This document shows positions 1 to 12,052 of a stretch of 64,000 nucleotides of DNA, piece after piece. This DNA is from Chelydra serpentina. Taxonomy: Eukaryota; Chordata; Testudines; Chelydridae. The translations under genes were made by a program, and so were the position numbers. The stretch is from assembly GCA_037349315.1 (NCBI GenBank), contig JBAIAC010000007.1, positions 45,271,001 to 45,335,000 on the forward strand, given 5' to 3'. Positions within the stretch are counted from its first letter, which is position 1, and each line of letters begins with the position of its first letter. The notes under the pieces are model-generated. The model was given only the letters and a program-made list of their open reading frames with translations. It was not told where the DNA came from and searched no databases.

Positions 1-595
1 ACTTGTTTTGTGATAACACTGAGAGTCCCCCTACCAAAACCTGATTGTGGTGGTACAAAGAGCTTATAAGCTAAAACAGGCAAAGAAATTACAAAGGGAA
101 AGGAAGCAGGATACCACATACTAGCGAGGTGGTCATTCTGATAATAGGCATAAGGCTTCACCATTCCAATTCTCCCTAGGAGAAGCACAAATGAAAGGTA
201 GTGAGGGGTATGCAATCAGATCATCTACAATTTTACATACAAGTAAATATCCATCAGCTATATGTGACAACCTCTCAATCGATCTGTCATTACTGTTTTA
301 GACACCAAGTAAAGTAGTCAGCCTTAAGGAGGGATTTGTAAGAGGGGACAGAGTCCCAGTGAAAATATGTTGTTGTAATTTTCATAAACATGTTTTTGAA
401 GGCATCATTTAGGAGAATGCTTTTTTGTATTCATAATATAAAAGTGAAGTTCAAAACATAGTGATTCTAGTAGATTGAGATAGAAAATCCATTGCAGATA
501 AGCTATGATTTTTTAAACAACTATTATATGGTCTGCTGCAAAATCCTTTGAATCTAGAGGTGGTATCTTTCTTCTTTCTTTTTTTTCCCCTTCTT

Positions 596-609
596 CCCCC
601 CCCCCCCCC
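596..609. repeat. Poly-C tract, 14 bases
   Basis: Fourteen consecutive C residues follow a C/T-rich stretch (about 567-600). The exact length may be an assembly estimate because homopolymers are read poorly. No other feature is seen in 1-953. Confidence 0.9.
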
Positions 610-961
610 ATATCCTCTCCTGTTTCTTGATTTCCCCAGCTTCAGAGGCAAATGGAGATTCCTTTCCCATTCTGAAGAGATAAAATATTTGGAATCTGTG
701 AGCTAAGGAGCAGATCTGATTAAGTTGGCAATTGTGATTGAGACGTGGATAGATTCTGTTTCCTGAGTGGAAAGAAGTCTGACTGGTAGCAGAAAGGGCC
801 TTTTTGAGTCTTAAAAAAGACTCATGCATTTTCCTAATTTTTTCTTTCTTTTAGGATATATTTGTTTTTCTTCTGATACTGCATAGATTTTTGTAATTAT
901 TCTCATTTGTCCAGAACTAAGAGACCCTTAGGAATGAGTAAGGATTTGGTCCTATTTCAGG

Positions 962-1132
962 CAGGGGCGACTCTACCAATTTTGCCACCCCAACTAGTCG
1001 CCGCCGATTTGCCGCCTCCAAAAGAGCGGCGGAGCTGCCGCCGAATTGCCACCGCGGGACCCAGACTGCCGCTCCATTCTGAATGCCGCCCCAAGCACCT
1101 GCGTGGAAAGCTGATGCCTGGAGCCGGCCCTG
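962..1132. mobile_element. Non-autonomous hAT-type MITE, 171 bp
   Basis: The ends are imperfect inverted repeats: CAGGGGCGACTC at left, and the reverse complement of the right end reads CAGGGCCGGCTCC. The flanking octamers are atttcagg (954-961) and attccaga (1133-1140), 6 of 8 matching, as for the 8-bp duplication of hAT transposons. The interior is GC- and CpG-rich. It encodes nothing. Confidence 0.7.
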
Positions 1133-1140
1133 ATTCCAGA

Positions 1141-2767
1141 TTGCTATATGGGTTCTGTTTTGAGGAGGGGAGTCTCTGCATTAGTAGATTTGGGGAAAAG
1201 CAGATGGGCTTTACAATCGGTCATGGATGTTCATACTGGGGAAATCACTTGTGGCACCTATCTCCTTCTGTAGCCTTCATAGGTTGTGGATATACAGGAC
1301 TTAAATTTGTTTCCTGGAGCTTGGGTTAGTATGTTAAAACAAGATAAGAGGAAGCTTGTTATCAGATGTAGTTATGGAGTGCATAACGTACCATCCCTCT
1401 GGTCTCATCTAGGTTCTCATCTAAGTAACATAAGGCATTAGCAGATGGATCCTGCTCTCTTTGGTTCATATTGTTCTGTTACCAACCATGATTCTTCTCC
1501 CATTGACTTTAAAGGGGGTAGGATTGGGCTTTTTGTTTGTATAAGAGAGTCTTGTCTGATGCAGCTGGTCCTTTACACAGCTCTTTCCAGATGGTTACTC
1601 ATTTCAGCTTGAACCAGCTGTGAACTAAAATGTTCAAGGAGACTGTATAGCTGTATTATCTACATATACATTTTGACTTAAGAGGTTCTGCAGCCCAAAA
1701 TTTGCTATAATTCACCTTGTGTGCAAGTTCTGGAACAGTCTTGCTCTCACCAACCTGCTTTTCTTGGACAAAGTTATTGAGAAGGTGGTGACAATGCAAC
1801 TCTGGCGTCATCTGATGTCGGCAGATTTCCTTGATCTCTGCCATTGTGATTTTTGGTCTGCACATGATATGAAGACTCTGTTTTATTTAGGCTTGGAAGG
1901 ATTAGATTTTTTGGTAAATGTTGATGTCACCACACACACACAGACTAACAAGAAGATATTCACATTGATGATGATAAAATTTTCAGATAGGTAAAGTAAG
2001 AAAAATGCTGCTTGAGAATTTACTAGTTTGATTTAAGGGTGTTTACTTTGTATATTTTGATGTGATGTTGACAATTGGTGTTTTAACAGTTGTGAAGCTT
2101 TAAGTTTTTGAATCTCAGCTTCTATTGTCATTAAATAATTGTCTGCCCCACACTATCTGACCTTCCCATAATTTCCTGCAAGTGTGAAAAATTAAATTGA
2201 TAAAAATAGAAGAAAAAGCTAAAAAACAATAATTTTCCACAACCATTAAAATTGAAATAGACTGATATAAAAATGCTGAAAAATAAACATTGCAAAAAAT
2301 TAAAATGGAAAAAAGTCTTGTTTTTGATTATTTTTTATGCTAATAGTGAAAAAAGGTCAGATGTCCATGCTAATTCTTTTAAATCAATCAGAAGCCTCCA
2401 GTACTGTTGACTGCCAGACATGGATTCAATTATTTCATTTTTACTATCTATAGAAATGCTAAAGTATGTTTTGCAATATTCTCATGGTTCGATTATGTTA
2501 TGGCTTCAATATATCATTTCTAATAAGAAGGTAATATTGCTAGAGGAAAATATGAGATTGCTTGTATTTGCAGTGTGTTACTACTTTGCAGATATGTAAA
2601 ACTCAGTGTATGGAGGGATACCCTCCCTGTAACTTGGAGGCAGACACTAAGAATCAGCATATAAATTCAGGGTTTCTTCTATTGAATCAGTGTGATGTCA
2701 GCTGCTTGAACCCTACAGAAAGGTACAGGGTAATAGCTGCTGAGTACATTTTGTTAACTTCAGCTAA
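1141..2767. other. Unannotated intronic sequence
   Basis: AT-rich intron. I see only a short CA run near 1933-1941 and a stretch of A-rich sequence at 2180-2300. No repeat family or exon is recognised. Confidence 0.6.
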
Positions 2768-3063
2768 GGCTAGGTCTACACTACCCCCCCCTATCGAACT
2801 AAGGTACTCAACTTCAGCTACGTGAATAACGTAGCTGAAGTCGAAGTACCTTAGTTCGAATGAAAAAGCACTTACCCGGGATCCACACGCGGCGCGCAGG
2901 CTCCCCCGTCGACTCCGCCTACTCCGTTCGTCGAGCTGGATTACCAGCGTTGACGACGGAGCACTTCCTGGTTCGATTTATCGCGTCTTGACAAGACGCG
3001 ATAAATCGAACCCAGAACATCGATCGCGCGCCTCCGACGGGACGCGTAAGTATAGACCTACCC
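2768..3063. mobile_element. Harbinger-like MITE, 296 bp, with two internal hairpins
   Basis: The terminal inverted repeats are ggctaggtctacact at left and, reverse-complemented at right, gggtaggtctatact (13/15). Both sides carry the trinucleotide TAA (2765-2767 and 3064-3066), matching the TWA target preference of PIF/Harbinger transposons. Inside are two long hairpins, at 2794-2859 (arms about 30 nt around cttcagctacgt) and at 2971-3011 (arms of about 19 nt around cgatttatcgcg). The CpG density is far above the surrounding intron. The family assignment rests on the duplication and ends only. Confidence 0.75.
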
Positions 3064-3521
3064 TAAGAGAGGTTGTAGTGTATAGATGGGACAAAGGAGG
3101 TCCTGCATAGAAAAGCCCTAGAAGAAGTTAAAGATTGGGTAGAAGTTTAGGCTGAGGTATATGCTTTATTGTTGATAACTGAATTATGAATAAAGCTAAC
3201 CCCCCTGGAAGGGGGTATGATTGGTCTGTATACAAGACGTGTGCATATTCTGTCAGCAAAGATAGAACTCTACCCGCATATGCTCTTTTCATCAAACCAG
3301 ATGATGCATTTCTCTTTTTTCCCCCACTGTGAATGAGTGTTTACTAAAACTCAAAGCAGATAAACAAAAACTTCTGGAGAGTATGTGTGAACCATTGAGA
3401 CTATCACCTTCCCTTTATAAATCCCATAATTCTTCTAAATCCCTACTTGCTCATTGATTCCTAGGTAGCTTTGGTTTCTGGAAATGCCTTTTAGGCTTCA
3501 TTTTGTATGAAGATTGCAGCA

Positions 3522-3760
3522 GTGTGGACCTGGCAATAGTTATCCGTCCCTTTGTGGCATCCAGATTAGATTACTGTATTGCTCTCAACGCAGGCTACCA
3601 CTGAAGACCACTTGGAAGCTGCAGATAGTTCAATATACAATAGCCAACTTGCTTAGCATTTTTAGGCATAGGGAGTATATTACTCCAATGCTTCAAAGAC
3701 TAAACAGGCTTCTTGATCACTTCCAGGTGCAATTAAAGATTTGTATATTGTCTCCTAGTG
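3522..3760 (+). mobile_element. L2/CR1-type LINE ORF2 fragment, frameshifted
   Basis: Two overlapping frames give the conserved late part of a non-LTR reverse transcriptase: VASRLDYCIALNAGY (about 3558-3602), then after a frameshift PLKTTWKLQIVQYTIANLL with EYITPML (about 3595-3690) and a HFQVQLKI segment. These match the SRLDYCNALY / LQLVQNAAARLL / HITPVL pattern of CR1/L2-clade ORF2. It is a degraded, non-functional copy. Confidence 0.75.
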
Positions 3761-4285
3761 TTCTGCCATGGATGAGATCAGCTCATGAGGTCTCTCTCTC
3801 ATTGTGTATTTTTGAACATCTAGGGGAATGACATTTGCAGCTGAGGAAAATCAACTCTTGAATTTACTTCCCACATTGGCCTTGAGTGCATGTGTGTTAC
3901 ATTTCAGGTCATGGTGTAAACACCATATGGTTATTCAGGCTGTTGCCTGAGGGAAGATGGTAGGTTATACATTTGCCTGTTTGGCAGTTGAATCTGGTTA
4001 GATTTAGTCAACTAATTTTTTATCTATTTTATAATATATTTTCATACTCCCCAAGACGTGATGACATACTGTAAACATCAAATGGCTTCACCAAAACAAG
4101 TATAATCAAAATATGTATCCAAGCAAACAATCCCATGTTTAACTGCTTGAAGAAAGAGAGTAAATACTATATATTTTTAAGTCATCAGTTGGGAATGTGT
4201 CCAGGTCAGAAATGATCAAATGAAATTACTGTCCAATAGATGTTAGATGGTGTATATTTAATTTGTGTGGACTAAGCTATATAAA

Positions 4286-4462
4286 CAGTGGTGTCCAATA
4301 GAAATTTGATGCTAGCCACACTTGTGGTTTTGAATTTTTCTTATTAGCCACATTATTAAAAAGTCACATTAAGCCACATTATAAAAAAGCCACTTGCATT
4401 AGGCACAATTCAATAGCCTATTAGCCACATGTGGCTAGTGGCGAACATATTGGACACCGCTG
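4286..4462. mobile_element. hAT-like MITE, 177 bp
   Basis: The ends are CAGTGGTGTCCAATA and, reverse-complemented, CAGCGGTGTCCAATA, matching at 14 of 15 positions. The interior is AT-rich with repeated agccacatt. The flanking octamers (tatataaa and ttaagtat) do not match well, so an 8-bp duplication is not confirmed. The inverted ends and the CAGTGG start resemble hAT (Charlie-like) elements. Confidence 0.65.
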
Positions 4463-6375
4463 TTAAGTATCACCACTGCAAGTACAGGGGCCAACTGGCA
4501 TTCTTGTAGTCAGTCTCTTCTCAGAGGCCATGGAGGATGAACTGTTCATTTCACCATAGAGGTAACTTGATCAGGTCAGGATTGAGACATGTTAGCAGAG
4601 CAAAGTTGAAGAAGTTTCAACTGTTGCTGCCCATGATGTTCTTGTTCTCTGATGAATTAGAAGCCTTACCTTTCCAGGATGCTTAGTCCAACACTTTTCA
4701 AATTAATTTTTAAAATACAATTTTTAGGATTTTACAATGTTAGCATTAAAAATAACATTCCTTATAGGAAAAACTTGGCTTGTAGTAGTATAGACACATT
4801 TATGCCCATAAAATTCAGAAGGGAGAATGCAGGGGACTCAGAAGAAATATAGCCAAGCCCTCTGAGCCAAGGTTACATTCAGAAAAGAGGGAGATTTGAG
4901 GGGCATCAGTGAAAAGAAGGGGCCAAAACCCAGGGGAGGGAGAGCAGTGGTATAGGGAGGTTCCCACTCTACCTAGGGTACTTATGTGGTCCCATCGCCA
5001 TTGTGTCTGAACGCCTCACAATGTTTAACATTTCTCCTGGATAAGATGGCTCAGATATTTAAGTATGAAGAATATAGTTATTGAACACTTTTTAATATGT
5101 GAGTTGAGCCACTGATGGCAATAGAAGTTTTACTTGATTAAGGATTAGAAGATTTGACTCTCCAACTTCCTTTCAAGACAAAGATCTGCCTAGAGCTCCT
5201 GTGCCTGTTTATTTTCCTTTCCTGCCTGCAGTGGCCCTGAGATGTTCTAATCTATTATTTGCAGTGGGGTAACCCCCCTAGAGCCCCAGGCAGGTGTAAT
5301 TTAAACTCACAGGGCCTTGCTCTAGTAGAATATTTCCAAAAGTTAAACGATCTTTTCCACGGTTGGTGAACTGCAAAAATGTGATAGAAAATCATCTAGA
5401 TTTCTCTGCAGTTTTTTCAATTGTTGTATTCAAGAGTTAGTAACAAAGCCAGAATATACATTAAAATTTTAGACGTAACCAGTGTCCCTTACGTGACTTG
5501 ACCCAAGGTGTGAGAACGTTACTATTAGAGCTGAGTGTGTCTAATATTTATTTAATTCTCTCTTTTTTTATATATAGGAATTAGTTACAGTGCTCCTATT
5601 AGCTAATTTCTAAGTTATCTGCAAAAAAAAACCCTAGAGTTTTCAGTTGCCTAAGTAGCCCCTGGAATCATGGTTAAAGTTGCGTGTCTTCCCCCTCCCC
5701 CCTCAAAAAAATCTAAAATGGCATCCCTGTGCTCAAGAGACTAGAGTAGTAGCCATGGAATAGTTCCTCTTCTTTAAAGTGCTCTGGGGAAAGGATTCCC
5801 ACCTCTCTGCAGTCCTCTGAGGAGCTTTCCAGCACACAGCCTGCCTGGTTGTGCTGTGCTATATTATTTTGGGGCAAAATTGATATATTTCACATCTCTA
5901 TTGTTCATGCTGTCTGCAAATTCAGGAAGAACTCACTGCACTGGTTTACACTGAGATCATATTCAGAAGATTAGTTAAATTCTGCAGAAATGGATGGATG
6001 TTTACCCCACTTGCCAATGAAAGTTTCCTAATTGCCACTGGATTTCTTCAGTCCTGTTTTAATGCGCCAACTATTCATATATTTATTGTATTATAACTGC
6101 TTCATAATTTGGGCTGACATCCTGTACCTGAGATAATACCTTAATGGCCCTCAAAAGAAATAGAATTTTCACTGACAGACCATACCTTCTCCTTTGGACC
6201 TTTTGATCTCTATTAGGTGTATATCAGTAATTCTTTTAAGAGTTCCTAACTGTATATTTGAATATGGAGCCTACGTGGGACTTTGTCTTTGATTTTTATA
6301 TAGATAGATAGATATAGAATCCGTCTGTGTGTCCACTAAAGTTGGTGAAACTGACATGTCAGTGAACTTCGCTTA
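4463..6375. other. Unannotated intronic sequence
   Basis: Nothing recognised apart from a short TAGA run at about 6300-6314 just before the nested MITEs. Confidence 0.6.
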
Positions 6376-6885
6376 GGGCTGGTCTACACTAACCCCCCAA
6401 TTCGAACTAAGGCTAGGTCTACACTAACCCCCCCGTCGAACTAAGATACGCAACTTCAGCTACGTTATTAACGTAGCTGAAGTCGAAGTACCTTAGTTCG
6501 AAATTACCTGTGGTCCAGACGCGGCGCGCAGGCTCCCCCGTCGACTCCGCCTACTCGAACCCAGAACATCGATCCCGCGCCTCCGACGCGAGAGGTAAGT
6601 ATAGATGTACCCTTAGATACGCAACTTCAGCTACGTGAATAACGTGAATAACGTAGCTGAAGTCGAACTATCTTAGTTTGAATGAAAAGGTACTTACCCG
6701 GGGTCCACACGCGGCGCGCAGGCTCCCCCGTCGACTCCGCCTACTCTGTTCGTCGAGCAGGATTACAAGCGTCGACGGGGGAGCACTTCCTGGTTCGATT
6801 TATCGCATCTAGACAAGACGTGATAAATCGAACCCAGAAGATCGATCCAGCGCCTCCGACAGGACGCGTGAGTATAGACGTACCC
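6376..6885. mobile_element. Harbinger-like MITE, outer copy, interrupted by a second copy
   Basis: This is the same family as the element at 2768-3063. The left end gggctggtctacact follows TTA (6373-6375). The right end agtatagacgtaccc is followed by TTA (6886-6888), giving a perfect 3-bp TWA duplication. The outer copy consists of 6376-6410 plus 6613-6885 and keeps both family hairpins. A second copy sits inside it, so one element jumped into another. Confidence 0.75.
6411..6612. mobile_element. Harbinger-like MITE, inner copy inserted in its own family
   Basis: The left end ggctaggtctacact directly follows cgaactaa of the outer copy, and the right end agtatagatgtaccc is followed by ttagatacgcaac, where the outer copy resumes. 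The bordering trinucleotides are TAA and TTA (one mismatch). The inner copy lacks the second hairpin, being deleted between about ctactc and gaacccag, which makes it 202 bp. Confidence 0.7.
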
Positions 6886-7744
6886 TTAGAATACGTAAGT
6901 AATGATTACTGGTTACCATACTTAGTCTAAGCTCTTAACCTGTGATCAGATTTGTGACAGTAGCACATGCAGAGCCTCATTGACTTTATTGGGATTATAA
7001 TCAGTGAAGCAGTGTGGGATACTACCCAGATTTCCCAGAATGCAACAACATAAACATAGAAGTGCAACATGGTAAGTGTGGACAGGCCATTTTGTTTGAA
7101 ACATGGTTTTCCCAAGAAGAATACTGATGTGTGCATATGCTGTCCTATTCCCAGTAAATATTATTGTCTTTCTACCAAAGGGGTTTAGAACCTAAAGGAA
7201 AATACTGAATCTTATGTCCCTAGGTTTCAAGGGTATCTATTAAATTTTGGCAGCAAAATATGCAAACCATGGATAATCAGTGGGGACATTAAAAAGTAGA
7301 GTCTGTATTTGCCAAGGCCACTATATCTTCCCTGATTATTGGAGAAGTAATGTTGTGCAGGAAACTGGAGACCTTGGAAAATAGCTGTAAAACAAGAATT
7401 TGAGTCCTTGGAATGAAAGAGTATGTAGCTCTGATGATATGTAAATAGTCAAAGAGCAGCTGTCACCTGATGTAAAAACTTGGGGAGAAGTTTCTCTTAG
7501 AAACAGTTCTGTCTATGTAACGTTTTCTGTACCTTCTCTGCTTTTTTATTGTGGATATACACATGAAGAAATAACATTTAAGAATTTATGTTCATCTGCT
7601 GGTGGATGTAGATCATTGACACTCTTTTAAGGCAGGAAGTATCATTCTTTCACTGGCACTCCAGCTCACCACCTACAAGAATGGAGCATCTTACAAGCTG
7701 CCTTTACACTGCCAAGTCTACTTCTAAGTCTAGCAGTGCCCTGG

Positions 7745-7910
7745 TATTATTTATTACTATGGTGTACTATTATTAATGATTAATTACTTAACATCTATAT
7801 TGTGGTAGAAGACAGCCAGGTGGGGCCCCATTCTGCTAGGCATGGTACAAATGTCAAGAAAATGACTATTGCTGCTCCAAAGAGCTGACAATCTAAAAAG
7901 ACAATAAATA
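7745..7910 (-). repeat. Ancient amniote interspersed repeat (3'-end type, antisense)
   Basis: The run goes from a TTATTA-rich end, through gccccattctgctaggcatggtacaaa, to ctccaaagagctgacaatctaa. This is the reverse complement of a very common amniote repeat whose sense form reads as a run from agattgtaagctc through gtgcctagcacaatgggg to ataataata. I cannot name the family with certainty. Sense copies occur at 37385 and 43951. Confidence 0.55.
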
Positions 7911-8583
7911 CCAAGTTAAAGAAACTACACATGGGTCAAGGTAGGTTCCTGGGAAGACAAGGTAACAAAAATAATTATCTAAGAATTACATTGTCCTATC
8001 AAGAGCAGTAATCACAACTAGCCATCTGCCTAACAGTTTCCTCTGATATACATATTTCAGTAATGGCAGGGAGCAGAGTATTTAATTAGATGTGCCACCC
8101 TTCAAGAATAAACCAGCAGATTCCGCACAAGAATAGGATAGGTGTGAGTTTAGCAGGAAGGACAATAGTATGTGATGCCATATGATGAATCTGAAGGGAG
8201 ATAGATATGAGAAAAAAGGAAGGTTTTAATATGGACCATGATTTCCTCTGTGTGTGTACAGTACCTAGCATAATGGGGCCTCAATCTTACTTTTGAAGCC
8301 TTGGGTAATACCCCATGCAATAATACTGCACTCCCATTTCAATTTCAGTAGTGGGGTTTAGAACTTCTGTACTTACAGAATTATTACTACACAGCCTCTT
8401 CTGTTACTTAATCCCTAATTTAAATTACCATTCTCTGTGTCATTATTAATCATCTCCGCTGTAGATAATTGTAATGTTACACACAGCATTATGATTTAAA
8501 TAGAAGAATAATCAAAAGGAACTAGTAAATTCTTAAGAAACCACATTTTGATTCTTACTGACAATATATAATTGCAAATGAAA

Positions 8584-8880
8584 GAATCATAGGGCAAGAA
8601 GGAACCTCAAACGGTCATCTAGTCCAGCCCACTGCTCTGAGGCAGAACCAAGTATAGGCCATCACTGACCCATGTTTGTTTAGCGTGTTCTTAAAAACTC
8701 CAATGACAAGGATTCCACAACCTCCCTTGGAAGCCTATTCCAGTGCTTAACTAATTCTTACACTTAGAAAGTTTTTCCTAATATCTAATCTAAATCTCCC
8801 TTGCTACAGATTAAACCCATTACTTCTTGTCCAACTCTCAGTGGACATGGAGAACAATTGATAACTGCCCTGTTTTTATC
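8584..8880 (-). mobile_element. CR1 LINE 3'-end fragment
   Basis: It begins gaatcatagggcaagaagg followed by cctcaaacggtcatctagtcc, the reverse complement of the CR1 3' terminus. It continues through ggattccacaacctcccttgg and cctattccagtgctta, both typical of the CR1 3' untranslated and terminal coding region. The element is 5'-truncated and oriented antisense to NOVA1. Confidence 0.85.
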
Positions 8881-10194
8881 CCTTAATGCTAATACAACAT
8901 TGTAAAGATTTTAATGGTGATTACAGCAGGAGCATTTAAAATTCCTCTTGAATTAGAATTACTGATCTAATATTGCAATATTGCACTTTGTTGCCTCAGA
9001 ACAATAACTCAATAATGTCTTTAGTACGCTACTTGATTTCTTGTTCAGTTGGCCTGATCCAGATAGTTTCCAAAGCTTTGCACAGGTTTTCACACCTTGG
9101 AAGCTGAGAAATATTTTTGTAGAGAATAATTCGCTTGAAGAATTGAGCTGTTATCACTCTGAATTACAAGATGTGTCAGGTCCTACAATTTTTAAAGTAG
9201 TTTTTTCTAATGTTTAAATGGGTGGGCTTTTTCCTTTAGTAATTGTATGAGTAGGAAGAACTATTAACAAATGTTCATATTACTGTAGCGTAGCATAAAA
9301 GTATAATTGCATACTGAACTCTTACTTTCCATTAAAATTTTCTTAAGTGCTTTTGTTAATCTGAAAGTTCTTTCCAGATATCTTGAAAAATATATATATT
9401 TTTCCTTTCTATGCAGTTATCCATTTTCAAGAGCAGGGTTAATTGTTTATTTTCCCCTTCAGATCTGCAGTATTCTACAGGAAGACTTGTGTGCAATGAA
9501 TAAAAAGATTGATGTTTTTTGCATAAAGCCTGTTTTCACAAATTTCTATTTCTTGGAAGGGCTGGGGAGGAATTATAGCATCGTCTTCCCAAGAGCCTTC
9601 AAACTTTTAACCAAACGTGGATACTTCTCTTTTAGTAGTATTTATGTATTTGTTTTTTTACTATTCAACAATTTAACAATTTATTTTTTTTAAAAAGCTT
9701 TGGGTGGCCTTGACAACGTCTTAAAATATACTGATAAACAGATTCTTAGATCAAATGCCCAGCAACAGCATAGATATACAATTTAAATCACACACCCCCT
9801 CTAAGGTTTCCTACAAAAGTCTCTCACGCATTGTTATCAATCACCCACCTTCCCATGGATTAGAGAGAAAATATGGGATTTGCAGCACTCCCTAAGAGTT
9901 CACAAACTTGAGTTACTATGAATCAAGGCAAGAAGCAAATTCCAAAGATGTGGTCCCTAACAAAGAGCATCATTCCAGAAGTCTCCTTTCTCTCAAATGT
10001 TTATAGACAACATTTAAAGAGAGAAATGGGGTTAAAATGTATCTTTTCCTGTATTTTCTTCAGGTGTATTTCAAAGTCTTTTATTACCGGCCATTGCTTT
10101 ATTATTATTATTATTTTATTTTATTTTATTCTTTAGAGAGGTATGTTTCATCAACAATAACAAGTCTATTCATTCTTCTGATTATAAACATGAG
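8881..10194. other. Unannotated intronic sequence
   Basis: AT-rich. The only low-complexity feature is a TTA/TTTTA run at about 10098-10131. The open frame at 9307-9693 is low-complexity and hydrophobic, lacks recognisable domains and is not called as a gene. Confidence 0.55.
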
Positions 10195-10610
10195 AAATGA
10201 TCTGCCTAGGTCAGCTGAGGGACTTGAATCTCTCAGGTGAATGCCCTAGCACTGGGCTATAGGCAAGGTTTCTCTGATTTTGACCAGTAATTCCATCCTG
10301 GATCTGAGAAACCTTTCTGACAAAAGTTGTGTCAAAACTGATAGAGGGATGCGATGCCTGATTCAGAGTGGGTGTTGAAACCTGGATTTACTGTATCCCA
10401 GGTGAGTGCCCCTAACAACAGAACTACAGAGTCAGTTTCTCTTTCTCTCCATCCAGATTAATATTTAATTATTTATACAAAGTGGAACAGCTCCAGCCAA
10501 AGAGATTTGAAAAAGAGACTGAATCCCCAGCATGGTGGTTAGGGCACTCACCTGAGATGTGGGAGACACAGATTCAATTGTCTGGGTATACCGCAAGAGG
10601 ACAGGAGACT
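10195..10610. mobile_element. Cluster of tRNA-Lys-like SINE fragments, partly foldback
   Basis: Three tRNA-derived blocks lie here. Antisense: about 10210-10265 (gacttgaatctctcaggtga) and about 10370-10435 (tatcccaggtgagtgcccct). Sense: about 10528-10590 (catggtggttagggcactca then gagatgtgggagac). The sense block resembles the head of turtle tRNA-Lys SINEs, with an A-box-like gtggttagggcactc. The second antisense and the sense block face each other as an inverted pair. They are degraded and the exact boundaries are uncertain. Confidence 0.6.
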
Positions 10611-12052
10611 TGTTATGGGTTTTAATCAGGCCGCAACTTTATTATATAGATGTCTGGGACTACCCGGCAGATAAAGTGTACAGTGCAGGCAAATCCATGC
10701 TTATTCAAATCAATTCTCAGGGCTTTCACCAGCCCCCCTTTGTTTCCATCCAGGTCCCCCAGCCGATCCATGGCTTGGACCTTACCATCCACCAGCCTCG
10801 TAAGAGGGTTAAGAGAACGGATGGGGTTGGCTCCCTGACATACCAATCATAGGAGTCCCAGAACATCCTCCCCTATTCTGTTTTTTTATCCAATACCTCC
10901 TTTTAAGTCCTTTACCAGGCCATTTATCTGGTCACTGGCTGCCCTCCCTATGGGAGTACCTGCAGTGAACATCCTCCACAAGGAGGTGCCGGCTATTTGC
11001 TTGGCTGCCTCCCCCTCAACCCCGCCAGGTTCCCGGACATCTGCAAATGGCCTCTTGGCTATCAGCCCTTCTGGAGAGAAAGAACCCATTGTCCTCATTC
11101 CAAGGTGTTGAGTCATCCACCACGCTGACTACTTTTCCAGCAGCTTTACGTCTCCCCTCCTCCCACCAGCCAGCAAGCATTGGCCTGTTCTCCCGCCCAG
11201 CCAGACAACCCCTTCCCCCCTGCTTAAAGTGCAGTGGGGACTATGAGCTTTCTTTGTTATGTTGTATTTGCATATTCTGCGTCCTTGCCAATTCCCCTTC
11301 CCCGATTGCAGCTTGCAACCTGCCTACCGAAGAATTCCAATCTGATACATGAACTTGCAGCAGGGCTGGTACATGAAACAGTTAAATTTTCCTTGCCTTG
11401 CTCTATCCCCTCCCCGCCCCCGTGCAGGTTGACTCTCTTGCCTTGCTTGCTTGTTTGCTTTGCAAATGCTGATTGCTTCACCTGGCTTGCAAATTCACCC
11501 TCCCTGGTTGAGGCTTCCAGCCTGCCTGGGGGTGAAAGTACCTGGGGCAGGGGACGCTAGTTCCCCTTCTTTCCACTGTCCCCTTTCTGTGTAATTTGCC
11601 TGTGCCTGCCCTTCCCTGTCTCTAGGATTGGGGGGTGGTAACAGCCCCCCTGTTTTCCTGAGCTTACCCTTCTCCGTGCCCTTTGAACCATGCGGTTTCC
11701 TGATTTCTGGGGGCATGCTGCTTCCACTGGTCCTGCAGCAAACCTTAAAGCCCCAGCCTGTTCCTGGCTTTCTCGATGCTTGGACATAGAGACTTGCCCC
11801 ACCCAGGTTTCGTACATTTATGCACATTGCGGGGGAGGGTGAGTCATTGGTGCAAAGCACCTTTTGCAGCAGTTTCTGACCTTCCTCCTCTGCCCCTCCC
11901 CCCCAAACCACAAAGCAGAGCTGCCTTTCTTTGGGTAAGCCCAGACAAATTCTGCCCCACGTTTAGTTGTGGTGCAGTCAGGCAGAATAAGGACTTTGCA
12001 CCTGGGTCTCCCACCTTCCTGATGATTGTTTTAGCTATTCTGAAGTCTGTCT
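10611..12052. other. GC-rich block of unknown origin, probable repeat-derived insertion
   Basis: This span is clearly richer in G+C than the flanking intron. It starts tgttatgggttttaatcagg just inside a SINE fragment and ends near an antisense SINE-like piece (gcacctgggtctcccacc at about 11998-12015). On the minus strand AATAAAG near 10649 could be a retroelement polyadenylation signal. An imperfect duplication of about 200 bp is visible (about 11285-11330 against 11490-11535, shared cctgcct/ttgca pattern). Related 45-bp sequences (gaccag-aattccat-ctgatctga) flank the block at 10278 and 12057. The minus-strand open frames in it do not resemble known proteins. Confidence 0.4.

Noticed and set aside
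907..1329. 140-residue open frame on the + strand
   Set aside because: Its GC-rich part is the hAT MITE at 962-1132. No domain, no conservation signal and no splice context.
6682..6930. 82-residue open frame on the + strand
   Set aside because: It lies within the Harbinger-like MITE, reading through its CpG-rich hairpin region; not a gene.
10622..11911. Several minus-strand open frames of 74-138 residues in the GC-rich block
   Set aside because: I could not match them to a known protein family, and several overlap in different frames, as expected from composition. Kept only as an unassigned block.
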